Part shown: positions 35,622 to 48,400 of the stretch, piece after piece
How positions within the stretch are numbered: the first letter of the stretch is position 1
Layout: every line of letters starts with the position of its first letter
Assembly: GCF_000471905.2 (NCBI RefSeq)
Contig: NW_006499435.1
Coordinates: forward strand, 4,364,937-4,428,936
Direction: 5' to 3'
Length of the DNA stretch: 64,000 bases
Source of the DNA: Amborella trichopoda
Taxonomy: Eukaryota > Streptophyta > Magnoliopsida > Amborellales > Amborellaceae
Notes under the pieces: model-generated
Database searches by the model: none
What the model saw: the letters and a program-made list of their open reading frames with translations, nothing else
Told to the model about the DNA's origin: nothing
Position numbers and translations under genes: made by a program

Positions 35622-36961
35622 ACAATCAAATTAGAGCCTACCTTCAAATAATGTCGAGAAATATGGTTTCAATAAGTGTTGGAAAAACCGGCCCATCTAA
35701 CCGCTAACCGGCCGATTAGATCAAAACCGGCTGGTTAGATCAGAACCGACCAGCAACCGATTCCAGTTTTGATAGTCACCCAATGTTTTATACTTTAAAT
35801 AGAATAATACTTCACATCCATATTAAATACATGAGAATGGCTTATTGGTAACCTTTGAGGATTGGTTTTTATATAAATCTGGGACCGTATCCCACCATCT
35901 CTTTTTAAAAAACCATGAATCTATGAATTTTCATAAGCCATATGCGTTGTTTTCTTTTAAAAAAGCATGTATTACTTAATTGATCACCATTTACTACTTT
36001 GTTGATAAAAACACCATTTACTACTCAGTTGATAAAAATCATGAATCCATGAATTGGTTCATAAACCATATGCATTATTTTCTTTTAAAAAATCATGTAA
36101 TACTTAGTTGATAAAAATAAGAGTTTATATTATATATAACATAATTTCTTTTCATTTTCTTTAAAAAAAAGATCATTTTTTTTAAATCATTTTTATTTAA
36201 GAAAAAAATATAAAAAATATCATTTTCTTTAAAAAAGAAAGATCATTTTATTTTTTATTTTTAAAAAAGAGTTGGTCAATTCGATTTTTTTAACACTATT
36301 TTAATATTCTTTACATTATGGTAAAGATTAAAAAATACTTGGTTATTAATATTCACTTTTATATTTCACATCTTTTCAAAGAAAATTTAAAATACCCCTA
36401 GGCACAAATCTACTCGTTAAAATCTATTTTTTCATTAATTTTCAACTTCATTTGAGTGTATTTTATTTTAATCATATTCTTTATATGTTTTTCATATTTT
36501 AATAGATTTTTTTGTATTTTTTTAAATTTGTTTAATATTTTTTAATCGTTCCGGAGTTGTCCGGTTAGAGCGGTTGAATCGACCAGTTTACCGGTTAAGC
36601 CGGTTAAATCGCTTCCAGGCACATGTTTGGTTAACCGTTCCGGTTCAATTTTACGAACATTAGTTTCAATACTGAATTATTTTTTATAGCCTTAAAATAT
36701 ATTTCCATCTTTATTTATAAAGTTTAAAGCTTCAAAAATAGTATAGATCGAAAGATCTATGAAAACTTGAAAATATTGAAAATTGATGATAAAAAAATAC
36801 TTTATAAAATATAATATTTACAAAACTTGAATTCTATTGTCTTTTCATGTCCATGCATCTTGATATTGGAGATGATGAATTTGAAAATATTTAGGCATCA
36901 AAATAACTTCTTCTAATGAAATTTTAGAGCTCTACTCTATATAAAATTATAAACTTTTCCC
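35622..36961 (+). mobile_element. MITE family 1, split by a 1-kb element, next to the FtsH promoter
   Basis: The left piece is 35622-35673 and the right piece 36672-36961. Joined, they give the family 1 order, including agagcctaccttcaaat, aaagtttaaagcttcaaaa, and the end aaacttttccc. The flanks taagtataa (35613-35621) and taagtatat (36962-36970) match 8/9. The left terminus has lost its first 20 or so bases. Confidence 0.75.
35674..36662. mobile_element. CCGG-rich hAT-like non-autonomous element
   Basis: It is flanked by gtttcaat on both sides (35666-35673 and 36663-36670). Loosely inverted ends, AAGTGTTGGAAAAACCGG on the left and TAATGTTCGTAAAATTGAAC read inward from the right, fit an 8-bp hAT-type insertion. 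Its subterminal zones are packed with CCGGTT/AACCGG motifs (35684-35760 and 36550-36645) around a very AT-rich core. No coding capacity. Confidence 0.7.
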
Positions 36962-36965
36962 TAAG

Positions 36966-36973
36966 TATATAAG
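36966..36973 (+). promoter_or_regulatory. Candidate TATA box of the FtsH gene
   Basis: TATATAAG lies five bases downstream of the end of a family 1 MITE and overlaps the MITE's right target-site copy. A start near 37000 would fit the CT-rich leader that follows. Inferred from position only. Confidence 0.5.
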
Positions 36974-36999
36974 AGGGGCATTTTCGGGAGCACGAAATC

Positions 37000-37985
37000 T
37001 TTTGGCCATTCCCTCGTTGCATACCAAAGCTTAATCCGTCTGGATAACAAATTTAAAACCACAAAGCCCTATTCCCATCATCTCTCTCATGGCCCATCTA
37101 ATCAAGTTCCAGTTTGCCCCAAGCTCGTTGCCTTCGATATCTCTCAAGCTTTCTCTCTCTAACAAAGGTTTCTCTCTCTAACCACCACATATTGAGGTAT
37201 TTGTTTCCTATCCATCTCTAAAGTGATGTTTGCGTATTTCTCTCTCCATGTTTGGATTGTACTGAGTTTTCTGCTTCATCGACGATGTATTTTTCACGAC
37301 CTTGATCAATAGAAGCGTGGCGCTTCAAAACCAGTGGTTTCCCTTTCTCTTTCTCCTAACCTCTCTCACACACACTTTCTCTCTCTATGTTCTGATTGAT
37401 GGGATATTTCGGCATTTTTCTTTTCTGTAACTGAAGCATGACAATCACTGCGACATTCCGAAGTTGATAGTTTTTAGTTTCACGCAAGAACACATAGATG
37501 TTTGAATTGTACCGATTTTCCTGTTTTATAATTTCTCGCTCTACACAGTTTTACGCATACTGCATCAATTAAAAGCATGACAATTGATTTTTAGTATTCA
37601 TGCTTTGTTTCTCTTCGCCTTTCTTTTTTTTTCGCATAATGGATCAATTAGAAGCACGACAATTACTGTGACTGTCCCAATTTTCACCTCTCTTTGTGTC
37701 CGAAATTTAGAGTTTTTCACCTCTCTTTGTGTCTGAATTGTCCCAATTTTCTGCTTTCTTCTTTCTCTATCTATTCACATTTTTTTTCTTTTTTAGGGTA
37801 GAGGTGGGTTTCAGAGCTAGGATGTTGTGCTACAAGCGTTATCACTCTAGCCATCAAGCCAGGTGCATGATTCCCAACTATTTATCTTTCTATCTCACAT
37901 AAACACAATCTCAATTTTAACTATTTCAAAAGTTCTCATTTTTCTATTGCTGTTGCCTTTCTATTTTCTGTAGATAAGAGGAATT
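37000..37985 (+). other. Probable FtsH 5' leader with intron(s) and a small upstream ORF
   Basis: A CT-rich leader with several CTCTCT runs. The last acceptor CTGTAG at 37968-37973 lies 12 bp before the ATG. A candidate leader exon 37797-37862 is bordered by TTTTTAG and GTGCAT. If it is spliced to 37974, an ATG at 37822 opens a 14-codon upstream ORF that stops a few bases before the main start. The exon could instead be a repeat remnant. Confidence 0.4.
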
Positions 37986-38885
37986 ATGACGACTGTTGGA
38001 TCTGCTCAACCCGTTACATCTCAGACGTTTTCTTCTTATTCTCATCCCACCAAAAACCATCCAAAGAATGGAAACACCATAAGCTATTTCAATGGTAATC
38101 AGTTGAGAAGTTTGTCATTAAAAAGGGGAGCTTTGATGTCAAACAGATTCAGAGGGAACCCGAATTACAGTTCTCCAAGTGCTAACTTGTATAAGCAAAC
38201 TAGCTTTCAAAGAATCAGCGAGGATTTCAACATATGGGGTGGGTTTCGAGAGCATCAAAAGTGGAATAATTCGAGAACGCATGCCAGTGGTTCTCATGAC
38301 CAGGATAGTGAATCAAAGGCAACCCCAAATGAGAATAATGAGGGGAAAATTGGTTTAAAAAACTCAGAGAACAAAGGGGTAAGTGATAATAAGTCTTCGC
38401 GGAGGGAAAAGCATGGGAAAGGAGGGTGGTGGAAAGGAAGGAAATGGCAATGGCAACCAATAATTCAAGCCCAAGAGATTGGTATTCTTCTTTTGCAACT
38501 TGGGGTTGTTATGTTTATGATGAGGTTATTGAGGCCAGGGATTCCATTACCAGGTTCTGATCCTCGAGTCCCAACCGCTTACGTAAGTGTTCCTTTTAGT
38601 GAGTTCTTGAGCAGAATAAACAATAACCAAGTGAAGAAGGTTGAGGTCGATGGGGTTCACCTCACTTTTCGTTTAAAGGCAGGTGTGGGTACTTTGGACA
38701 ATGATATTAGTAGTAAGATGCATGAAACCGAGGATTTAGTGAAGACAGCATCACCCACTAAGCGTATAGTGTATACAACTACTCGACCAAGTGACATAAA
38801 GACCCCATATGACAAAATGCTGGAGAATGAAGTTGAATTTGGATCCCCTGACAAGCGTAATGGTGGATTTTTTAATTCTGCTATG
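37986..38885 (+). CDS. FTSH7/9-like: FtsH exon 1: transit peptide, first membrane segment, stromal/lumenal region
   Basis: 300 codons ending ...GGFFNSAM, donor ATG|GTGAGA. The N-terminus lacks acidic residues for the first 75 or so positions and is rich in Ser, Asn and Thr. A Lys/Trp-rich stretch (about 140-157) precedes the hydrophobic [20 protein letters not shown]. The following region carries [20 protein letters not shown], the usual intermembrane domain start of FtsH. Confidence 0.93.
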
Positions 38886-41800
38886 GTGAGATACCTACAA
38901 TATATCTCTGAAAAAAGAAAGTAGTTTCCTTTCAGTAGTTCACTTATAGTTCATTGCTTGACTGTTTTCTGCATAGAGAATATCCTCATGCCTCGAAGTA
39001 GAGGATTCATAATCTGTTTAGCAGTTTGCTATGGGTAGTTGTAATGCAAGAATATTGAGATGTTTAGTATTTGAGCTTCATTCATGCAGAACTTGATGGA
39101 TGAAGGGTAGCAGTGTAGAGCATTTTATATCCATCCTGTCCTTGATTTACCATGAAGAATCACAATTGACACTTGTAAAAAATGTGGAGACAAAGCAGAT
39201 GTTTATGAGGTTTAAACTGAGTTTTCTCCATACATGCAAGCGCAGTAAATTAGCTAACATAAGACTCTGTCGCAAACAATAATATTAGAAATAATTAAAG
39301 CTTTTCTTTTTCCTTAGGTGGGTAGGATTTGAACCTTATATATCAATGTTGTGGCCCTTATGTATTGATCAGTGATTAGAAAATCAGTGATTTGGACTCG
39401 AACTTGCCCAAGTCACTCGGACCCGGCAGGTCTGGATGGATAACCTAAGAGTCGTGGGGACTCTGAACCAAGTCACTGATTATTTTTCTTTTCTTTTTAA
39501 AATAAAAAGGAGACTCTCTGACTTGGCCTAGTCAGCCTCTGACTCAGGCTCAGGACCTTGGCAAGTCCTTGCTGAGTGTGGGCTTTCAATCACTGGCGCT
39601 AACCCCCAATCTGAGAGGCCAAATCCGAAAACAACTTTTGGCGTTGAGTTTGTGAGATGCAACTGCAACCAAAGTGATCTGTAGCTTCACACTAGACGAT
39701 CGAGTTAATTGTAAGAGTAGTCCTGAGCTGTATGTAGCTGAAATGACATGTTTTCACTCATATTTTGATGATATTCATTGGTACTTCATTTTTGTCCCAA
39801 TCTGAAGTTTACTTGGTGTATCAGTTGTCAGTGAGTGCCTTATGATGCTGTAAAATAGTACATGCGTTCATCTTTGTCCAATTTCTCTCTGTAACTAATC
39901 TCTCCAATGTAAAGTGTATTAGTTTCATGCTTGTCATTCTTACAGATTGCACTTTTCTATATTGCTTTGCTTGCGGGTCTCCTCCACCGCTTTCCAGTGA
40001 GCTTTTCACAGGTTCGTGATATACTTTTGAGCTTTCCTTTGCCCCTTAGGATGCATTCTGTCGTGTTCTGATGGCTTATGAGGATTGGGTTTATTATGGT
40101 TTTCCAGCACACCGCTGGTCAGCTAAGGAGTCGTAAAGGTAGGGGTAATGGTGGATCAAAAACATCTCAAAATGGGGATTCTATCACTTTTGCTGATGTT
40201 GCAGGAGTGGATGAAGCTAAGGAAGAACTTGAAGAGATTGTGGTATGATGAATTGATGATTAGACCTTATCTTGAGAGATGCTCTAAAATTTTATTTATT
40301 TGTAAATTTTCAAGTTATTGGATCTGTACTTTAAATTAGAATGGTCTTAAATGTAGATTAGACCTTATCTTAAGAGATGCTCTAAAATTTTATTTATTTA
40401 TAAATTTTCAAGTTCTGGATCTGTACTTTAAACTAGAATTGTCTTAAATGTATTATGTAGGAATTTTTGAGAAATCCAGATCGATATGTCCGACTTGGTG
40501 CCCGCCCTCCTCGTGGGGTTCTATTGGTTAGTATGGTGCAAGTTATAGAAATTATCCATGAACATGATAGTACAAACTGCATTATTTTATTGGAAATTGG
40601 AATTACAGGTAGGTCTCCCTGGGACTGGTAAGACACTTCTTGCAAAAGCGGTGGCTGGGGAAGCTGATGTTCCCTTCATAAGTTGCTCTGCAAGTGAATT
40701 TGTTGAATTGTATGTTGGTATGGGTGCCTCTCGTGTACGAGATCTTTTTGCGAGGGCAAAGAAAGAGGCACCATCAATAATTTTCATTGATGAGGTTTGA
40801 TATAGAAGGCACAAGAACATGGTATTATTGTCTTGAGAAATTTTAAGACAGAGCCTTAGATACAAGTCCACTCACTTATATTCAAATTTTGTGCAGATTG
40901 ATGCTGTAGCAAAAAGCCGCGATGGTCGCTTTCGTATTGTGAGCAATGATGAGCGGGAGCAAACCCTGAATCAGTTGCTCACTGTAAGAAGCTTGGTGAC
41001 TTCTATGGATCTGTTCTCTTTATATATATTGCGCCTCACTTGGAAACTAATTCTTTAAAATTATAAATCCAGGAAATGGATGGCTTTGACAGCAACTCTG
41101 CGGTCATTGTCCTTGGAGCAACCAATCGTTCAGATGTTTTGGACCCTGCCCTACGCCGACCTGGGAGATTTGATCGTGTAGTGATGGTTAGTTTTTTTTT
41201 TTGGTGGTTTTTTCACTTATGAGTTGGTCTTTATATTACCAAAAACATAACATATTTGCATATATCAGTTTAATGTATTCATTAGCTTATAAGTCGATCT
41301 GTATCATAGGTGGAAACTCCCGCCAGGATTGGGAGAGAAGCCATTTTGAAAGTTCATGTTTCTAAGAAGCAGCTTCCTTTAGGGGATGATGTGAATCTAA
41401 GTGAAATTGCTGCTGCTACAACTGGTTTTACTGGGTCTGGCTCTTTCCCCATGTTCTTTTTCGGTGATATATATATTTTTTGGTATTAACTTTGTAATAT
41501 TGGGCATAGCACAGAGCAGACCTTGCAAATTTGGTAAATGAGGCTGCTCTGTTGGCTGGAAGAGTAAACAAGAATGTGGTGGAAAAGATTGATTTTATGC
41601 AAGCAGTGGAACGCTCAATAGCTGTAAGTCTGCATCCCCCTTTCATATTTCTTCGTGATCCTCATGCAATGCTCATATCCTACTTCCGTCATCTGAGATG
41701 TTATCCATGCTCTTATCGGCCCGATTTCATACTTCTAAAGGTTGGTCATTCTTATGGATATCATTTTGTTTCCTGGAAGGCTTTGAACTTGCATTGATAA

Positions 41801-42375
41801 GGCACCTAGAGCCTTCATGCAAAGTTTGTATTGTTTGTCACAAACTCAAGTTGATAAATGATTCTAATTGTTGAGTTTGTGACTTTGTGGTCACACTTGA
41901 AAACCTAGCCTTGGTACTTAAGTTGGTTTCCTATGTCCTATTGTGAAGTTTTAACTTCTGCCTGTGTCAGTCTTTAGGTTGTATAAACAGGTCTGATCTG
42001 CACCAGTATTTGCCTTTGGAGAGTTTACTGGTTTTCTCAGTGAGCAGGCTAATTGGCATTCAGTAACCTGTTATTTGTTCTTTTGCTCCATATACTAGTT
42101 CTTGTGCGACAGATTATTGACTGGAAGAATTTAATTTTTTTATTGCATATTGAATTTGCTCTTGCTACATCCCAGTTTTGTTGGTTGTCAGGCTTGTATT
42201 TTATCCAAATTTTGCACTGATGCAAACGTACAGGGTTATTTTGAACTTGAATTTCTGGCCTAGTTATATTAATTTTTATCATGTTTACTTCCTCCTATGC
42301 ATTGGTGCACCTCATGAAGGTATCATTCTTTTCGCACAATCGCTTTTTGTGTTAAAATGCATCTTGATTAATTCA

Positions 42376-42415
<40 letters not shown>

Positions 42416-45400
42416 ATGTTCATCAACTTCAGGGTCTTTGCCGGTGATAGAGTTCTTACATTGACAAATCCTATGCTATATACTCACATGATTTATGCTT
42501 CCTCATGAAGACTTTCTATCTTATACATTGTAGGCCATGGCTTTTTTTGGGGTAATTTAACACTTTCCAACATATATAAATGGGATTGCTGGTTTTTGCT
42601 TTGGCATTTCTATTTCTATATGCTTTTAATTTTTGTGTGATTATGTATTTTTTGTTTGACTAAATGGACATGTGGCCATAATATATAGGGCATAGAAAAG
42701 AAACATGCAAAGTTGCAAGGAAGTGAGAAAGGTGTTGTTGCACGACATGAAGCAGGGCATGCGGTCGTGGGAACAGCTATTGCTAACCTACTCCCCGGAC
42801 AACCACGTGTAGAGGTATGCCATACTGACAATAATGGCATGAGGTTGATTCCATATTTTTGCTATTGACTTTTCAAAGAAGGGGCATTGTACATAATCCA
42901 ATGGAGTATGTCGTACCTTGCTGCTAAATGGGTTCCTTTTTGGCTTATAAGTCCATTGGATTACGACATATTAGACTCAAGTACAATGTTGTAGCATTGA
43001 TTGAGCCTTGCTCTCCTTCAGATTCTACCTTTTCCTGGTGGGAATGGGCAGGCTGCTTAATCTGTGATTGCTCTTTTGGCTTCCCTTGGTATACATACCA
43101 GAGAAAGGTTCAGTTGATGTTCAGAGTGAAAGATTATTATATTCCAATGGACTAAGCAGATTTCACAATCCATTGTTATCACCATCCCTTGATGGATGTG
43201 ATGGATAGGGAGTGTGACAACCAGCACATGACACAACCCCGTTGGTAGAACATGTCCTCACGCAATCCATCATTTTAATGGATGTTAGGAAACAAGTTGA
43301 CTGGTTTTTCAAACGTCCATTGAGTATAATATATGCCTTGTTCATTATTATATAAACCTCAATTGTTGTTACCTTCTCATGGTTTCTCCTTTTTCAATGG
43401 GTCAGAAACTGAGCATACTGCCCAGGTCAGGAGGGGCCTTGGGATTCACATATATTCCTCCTACAACTGAGGATCGATATTTATTATTCATTGACGAACT
43501 GCGTGGTCGCTTAGTAACTCTCCTTGGAGGAAGAGCAGCAGAAGAAGTTATTTATTCGGGACGGGTGTCTACTGGTGCACTCGATGATATTAAGCGGGCA
43601 ACTGATATGGCATATAAAGCGGTGGCTGAATATGGCCTTAATCAAAGCATTGGTCCAGTTTCTCTGGCAACTTTATCAGGAGGCGGGCTCGATGAGTCTG
43701 GAGGAGTGGGTCCTTGGGGAAGAGATCAGGTATGATTTGTGAAACAAATCTGTATCACAATGTAAAATTTGTCTTAATTTTGGATGAACTCTGTAGGGTT
43801 TGACTTAATTTCAGAGTTGGTCTTTGGCTGACATAGAAATGGATGAAATGTGTAATATGCAATACGGCTTCTGTTATACATTTAGATTTTTGATGAAAAC
43901 CATTGAATGCAGTCTGAATTTTGTGTAAAATTCTAAAGGATAAGGAAAATCATGTTGAGGATTTTTTTTTTCCTTTGTAGTTCTTTGGATGTGGTCCAGA
44001 TTTTGCCTAAATTTCAGGACATATTGAAAATTTGAAGACTACATTGTCCATAATTGGAAGAAAAGTTTGCAAAGCATTGGGAGGTTTCTTTATGGGTGTG
44101 TTTTTGGTGTTTCTTCTGAAACACATTCCCTACACGCTCTAATGGGGTCGGCTTTGATTAATTTTTATTCTAGCCAAATTTGTGTGGGAAATCTGAGATT
44201 GTGAACCTGGCTCTACTATGTTTGTGTTTGGATTAGCAAAAGGCTGATACTGGATGGAATCTTGCAGGGGCATTTGGTTGATCTTGTTCAAAGAGAGGTC
44301 AGAGCGCTTTTGCAATCTGCACTTGAAGTTGCACTTTCTGTTGTACGTGCTAATCCTACAGTGTTGGAAGGGCTTGGTGCTCAATTGGAAGGTCAGAAGA
44401 TTGGTATTATGTCTGCTCGACATTTTTTTGAAGTTGTTATAACTTTGTTGTTGTGGTTTTAGATAAGGGAAAGTCTAAAACCGGAACTAGTTTTGAAAAA
44501 TATCGCAATGATAACTTTTTGCAAACCACTTAAAAAGTAGCTCTAGATTTGAAAAGCAGGAATCTTTATCTTGTACGGAAATAATGATGATATAAAGGGG
44601 GCTGAAGAGATGCATGTCTTCATCCATCTTCTCTACCGAATGCCAAAATGCATCCTTTCAGTAAATTTTCTAAATTGACTTGATTGAATGTTCAATCCAT
44701 GTGTCGTATGATTTTATCATGTGTACCTCACAATACAAACCATACTGTGCATCTCGTTCTTGTGTCTCATGCCCATACATTGCTAGGTAGTAAGAGCCTC
44801 CTCATAGGGATGTCTTCTGATATCCCCAATGTTAGAGAATTCCATAGGCAGTGCCTAGGTGCTGAGAGTTCTGGGCCGCCTACGGGCCTAAAGATGTGGG
44901 TGCCAAAATGGTTTATTTTCTTTCAGGGTTTGGTTAAATACCAAAACCCCCCTGGATATGAGTTACAAACTTATATTACAGTTATAAAAGCTAAAAAAGA
45001 AAAAAAGAAAAAAAGAAAAAAAGAAAAAAAGAAAAAAGAAAAGCAAACATGCTTCCAGTGACCCAATGTTTGATAAAATGATAAAAATATTAAAGTTTCG
45101 AGTCTGAACAAAAAGCATCCAATGTTTCAACTTTCAAACAAGCACGATGAACTAAATAAGTCACAATCCATAAAGGTAACTGAGTTTCATCAATCATCAT
45201 CTCGCTATATCTTGGCCCCTTCCACCACCAGATGCATCTGAATCTGATTACGCTAGGCCGTCATCATCAGAGACTCAGAGTCATCCTCTTCCTCCACATA
45301 CTGCTTATCTTCCTGTGTCCCTTCTGAATCTGCCTCTTCCTCATCTAATAATGTCATGGGCTTCTTCTCGCTTGATTGTGATCTTCTGGCTTGTGAAGGG

Positions 45401-48400
45401 CTTTGGGATAAACCTGCAGCTTCTTGAATTTGGCTTCAGGTTAAGTCCTCTCTAAGGAAGACTTCGTGATCATCTTCATTATCTACCGTGCAATCACTGT
45501 TATCATCCATGTGCTTGAGCTCAATGGGGTCAATTTCATATCTCTCCATGTAACGCTCCTTCGACTTTTGGTTGAATTGCACATACACGTGGTTATTCAT
45601 CTTTTTCTTTTCTAGCCTATTCCTCTTCTATGTATGCACCTTTGTCAATTGTCAAATATTTGATACTTTGAAATATGTACTCTTAGTATCTAAATACAAT
45701 ACGTTATGTTAAAAAATGCAAAGTTGATGTAAAAATTCCAAAGTTAGTATGTAGTAATCTACCATTTCGGATGAGCTGAAGTTGCACTCGCAATGAGCTA
45801 CAAGTCAAGTTAAGAATGCGGGTAGCCATCTGTCGTAGGTCATGGGTTGATCCACCATAACTTTGCCCACCATGAAGCTAGAAAATAGATAAAAAACAGA
45901 ATGAGAATAGGACTTGAAACTCAGAGAAAACTTGAACATAGAGATTAGAGAATACTTTTAAGAATTTGATCATTAAATCTTACTTGCAAAAATCTGTCCT
46001 TTGCCTAACTGCCAATTCTGAGCTAAGTGACCCTTCAGATAACCTATACTTTTCGAGATCAGTAGAGACTCTATCTTGTACATCTGGTATGAGACTCATG
46101 GTGCACTGATATATCGCTGCCATGAAGCAATTCCAAGTCCGCACTTCTTGGTCAGCATAGAAGTATTTAGGGTTAAGAAAATACCCTGGAAGAGGCAAGG
46201 GCCTCTCCTCTCCAAGTGCTTATCCCACTTGTGACTTGTCATCCATTATTTTCGAGAATGGGGCATACCCATCTGCTTCATTGTTTAATTTAATCTTTAT
46301 CTCCTCTGTGGCTATCTTCACTGCCTTATAAATATACCCCATGGGTGGTTCCTTTTCCCTATCCACCATTCTCAGCACTTCCACAAATGGGCCCATGGCA
46401 GCAATGGCGAATTTGACTAATATTTACAACCTTAGTCAACATTTCTCAAAAAAATAGTATTTACAACCTCCTTCCTCTTACTAGTTTTGGACCACTTGCT
46501 TTTGGTCCATTCCTCTGAAACAAACATTTTTCTGAGCTTTAATGTTTTGGCTCTGAGTAGAGTGTAGGCAAAGAAATGCAGTGGCAAATCTTGTAGTCCC
46601 AAGCCTAAGCAACTCCTTCTTGTCTGTGTATTTCCTCATGAGGGCCAATACCTATTTACATAAGCATAAAGAACACTAAGTTAGTAACTTATTAGTAGCT
46701 TATTACTTAGTAATTTAATATTATGAAAAAAAAAAAAACTAGTTGTAAAATGTAATGTGAAAAGATATAATTGACTTATCCAGGTATGGCTATATCTGAA
46801 CACCAATACTTTCCTTACTTCGATGAGGGTATTTTGAATTGTGCTCTTCTTTGCAAAGGCCTCAAGCATAAGGTCAATACAATGTGCTGCGAATGGTGTC
46901 CAAAAAGTATGGGTACATGCGCACGGCGCACTTGTGCACCATACGATTTGCCCCACGTTCCCCCAAACACGTGCGAAAGAAGTGCCACTAAATTGCCCTC
47001 CGTACGAAGTTTTGGATACATGTGCAAACCGTGCCGGTTTTTTGCACGCAATTATGGCAGCTTGTGCACACTTGTGCACCATACGATTTGCCCCACGTTC
47101 CCCAAACACGTGTGGCCTCTTGCTTATCAATAAACAACATGCAACCAAATCCGTGACTACTTGAACCACATACTCTTCCCCCACCTCATCTATAATCTTA
47201 TCCGCAGCTTCAAAAATGAATTATGCATCATGAACCTTATCAGATGCATCTATAGAGCTAAGGAACATGTCCGTAAGGGACAATTACCCATAAAGTTCAT
47301 AATATTGTGGCTCTTTCTGTCACTCCATAAATCTGTCATTATTGTCACCCTTTATGTCCCCCATTTGTCCTTATGTGTCTTCATGTACATATTTGTAATC
47401 GCGAGTTCCTTTTTTAGCAAGGGACCTTCAACTCATATAGACTTGGGGCTTATACCCAAGCCCATACTGATGGATAGCCTCACACTTGACTTGGAAGCTC
47501 TTACAAGTGATTGCATTGAATGGAATTCCATTCTTATGAAACCATCAAAGCCACATACTGAGACTCTCTAATCCCTATTCTCCTCCTTAAAGTGTGATGC
47601 CGGGAGAAAAAATAATTATAATAAAAATAAAACAATGGGTGAGAGACTATACCCTCTCTCAAGGTTTGCAAGGGAATCCACCCCCAACGAGAGAATATAC
47701 CCTCTCTCAGGATCTGCAAGGGGAATCCACCCCATAAACAGTCTTTTCACAAGACCAAATTTTACTCAATTTTAATCTCTGATCCTTTACAATGAAGGGA
47801 CATCTCCCTTTAAATAGACTTTGAGAAAAAAAAAAAAAAACACTCTATCTCGCGTACCATCTCTCTCCCTATTTTCTTTCTTACAAAAATATCATCTCTA
47901 GATCTCTCTCCCTATTTTCTCTCTCATGAAAATATCATCTCTCTTAAAAGTTACGCACCATATTTGTCAATCTATATCTTCCCCATATCTAACTCCCTTA
48001 TCTTTCTCCTATTTAAATATCCTTTAAATCTCTCACTAAATCTAACTAAATCTTTTAAGCAACTTTAACATAAGATAAGCTTAAAAAAAAACTAATTCAC
48101 ACCAAGATTTACCTTTCCTAAAAACTCAGGCTACCTATTCCTAAAAATCTGCATCAAAGTGCCTCTCAATGGTTGTTTGGCCCTTCTCTCTCCAACAACC
48201 TCAGGGTTAGGAGGGGGGAAGAAAGAATCTATAGGCCCCCTTGTTTTGGACCTCTTATACCCAAAACCTCCTTCTTGCCTAGTACTAGGGCCCTCAGCAG
48301 CAGGTACATCATCATCCACCTCTACTCCAAAAATATTAACGGTCTTGAGGAGATCAGAGTCTTTCTTTGAGGCTTGTTCTTTCGTTTTCCTTACCCTCTC

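Noticed and set aside
44262-44462. FtsH ending at 44462 with the tail [16 protein letters not shown]
   Set aside because: This is read-through of the exon 12 donor. The conserved ending is found at 53086-53210.
44684-45061. 125-residue open frame with a Lys-rich tail
   Set aside because: It overlaps the hAT end and a simple GAAAAA repeat; no family resemblance and no splice context.
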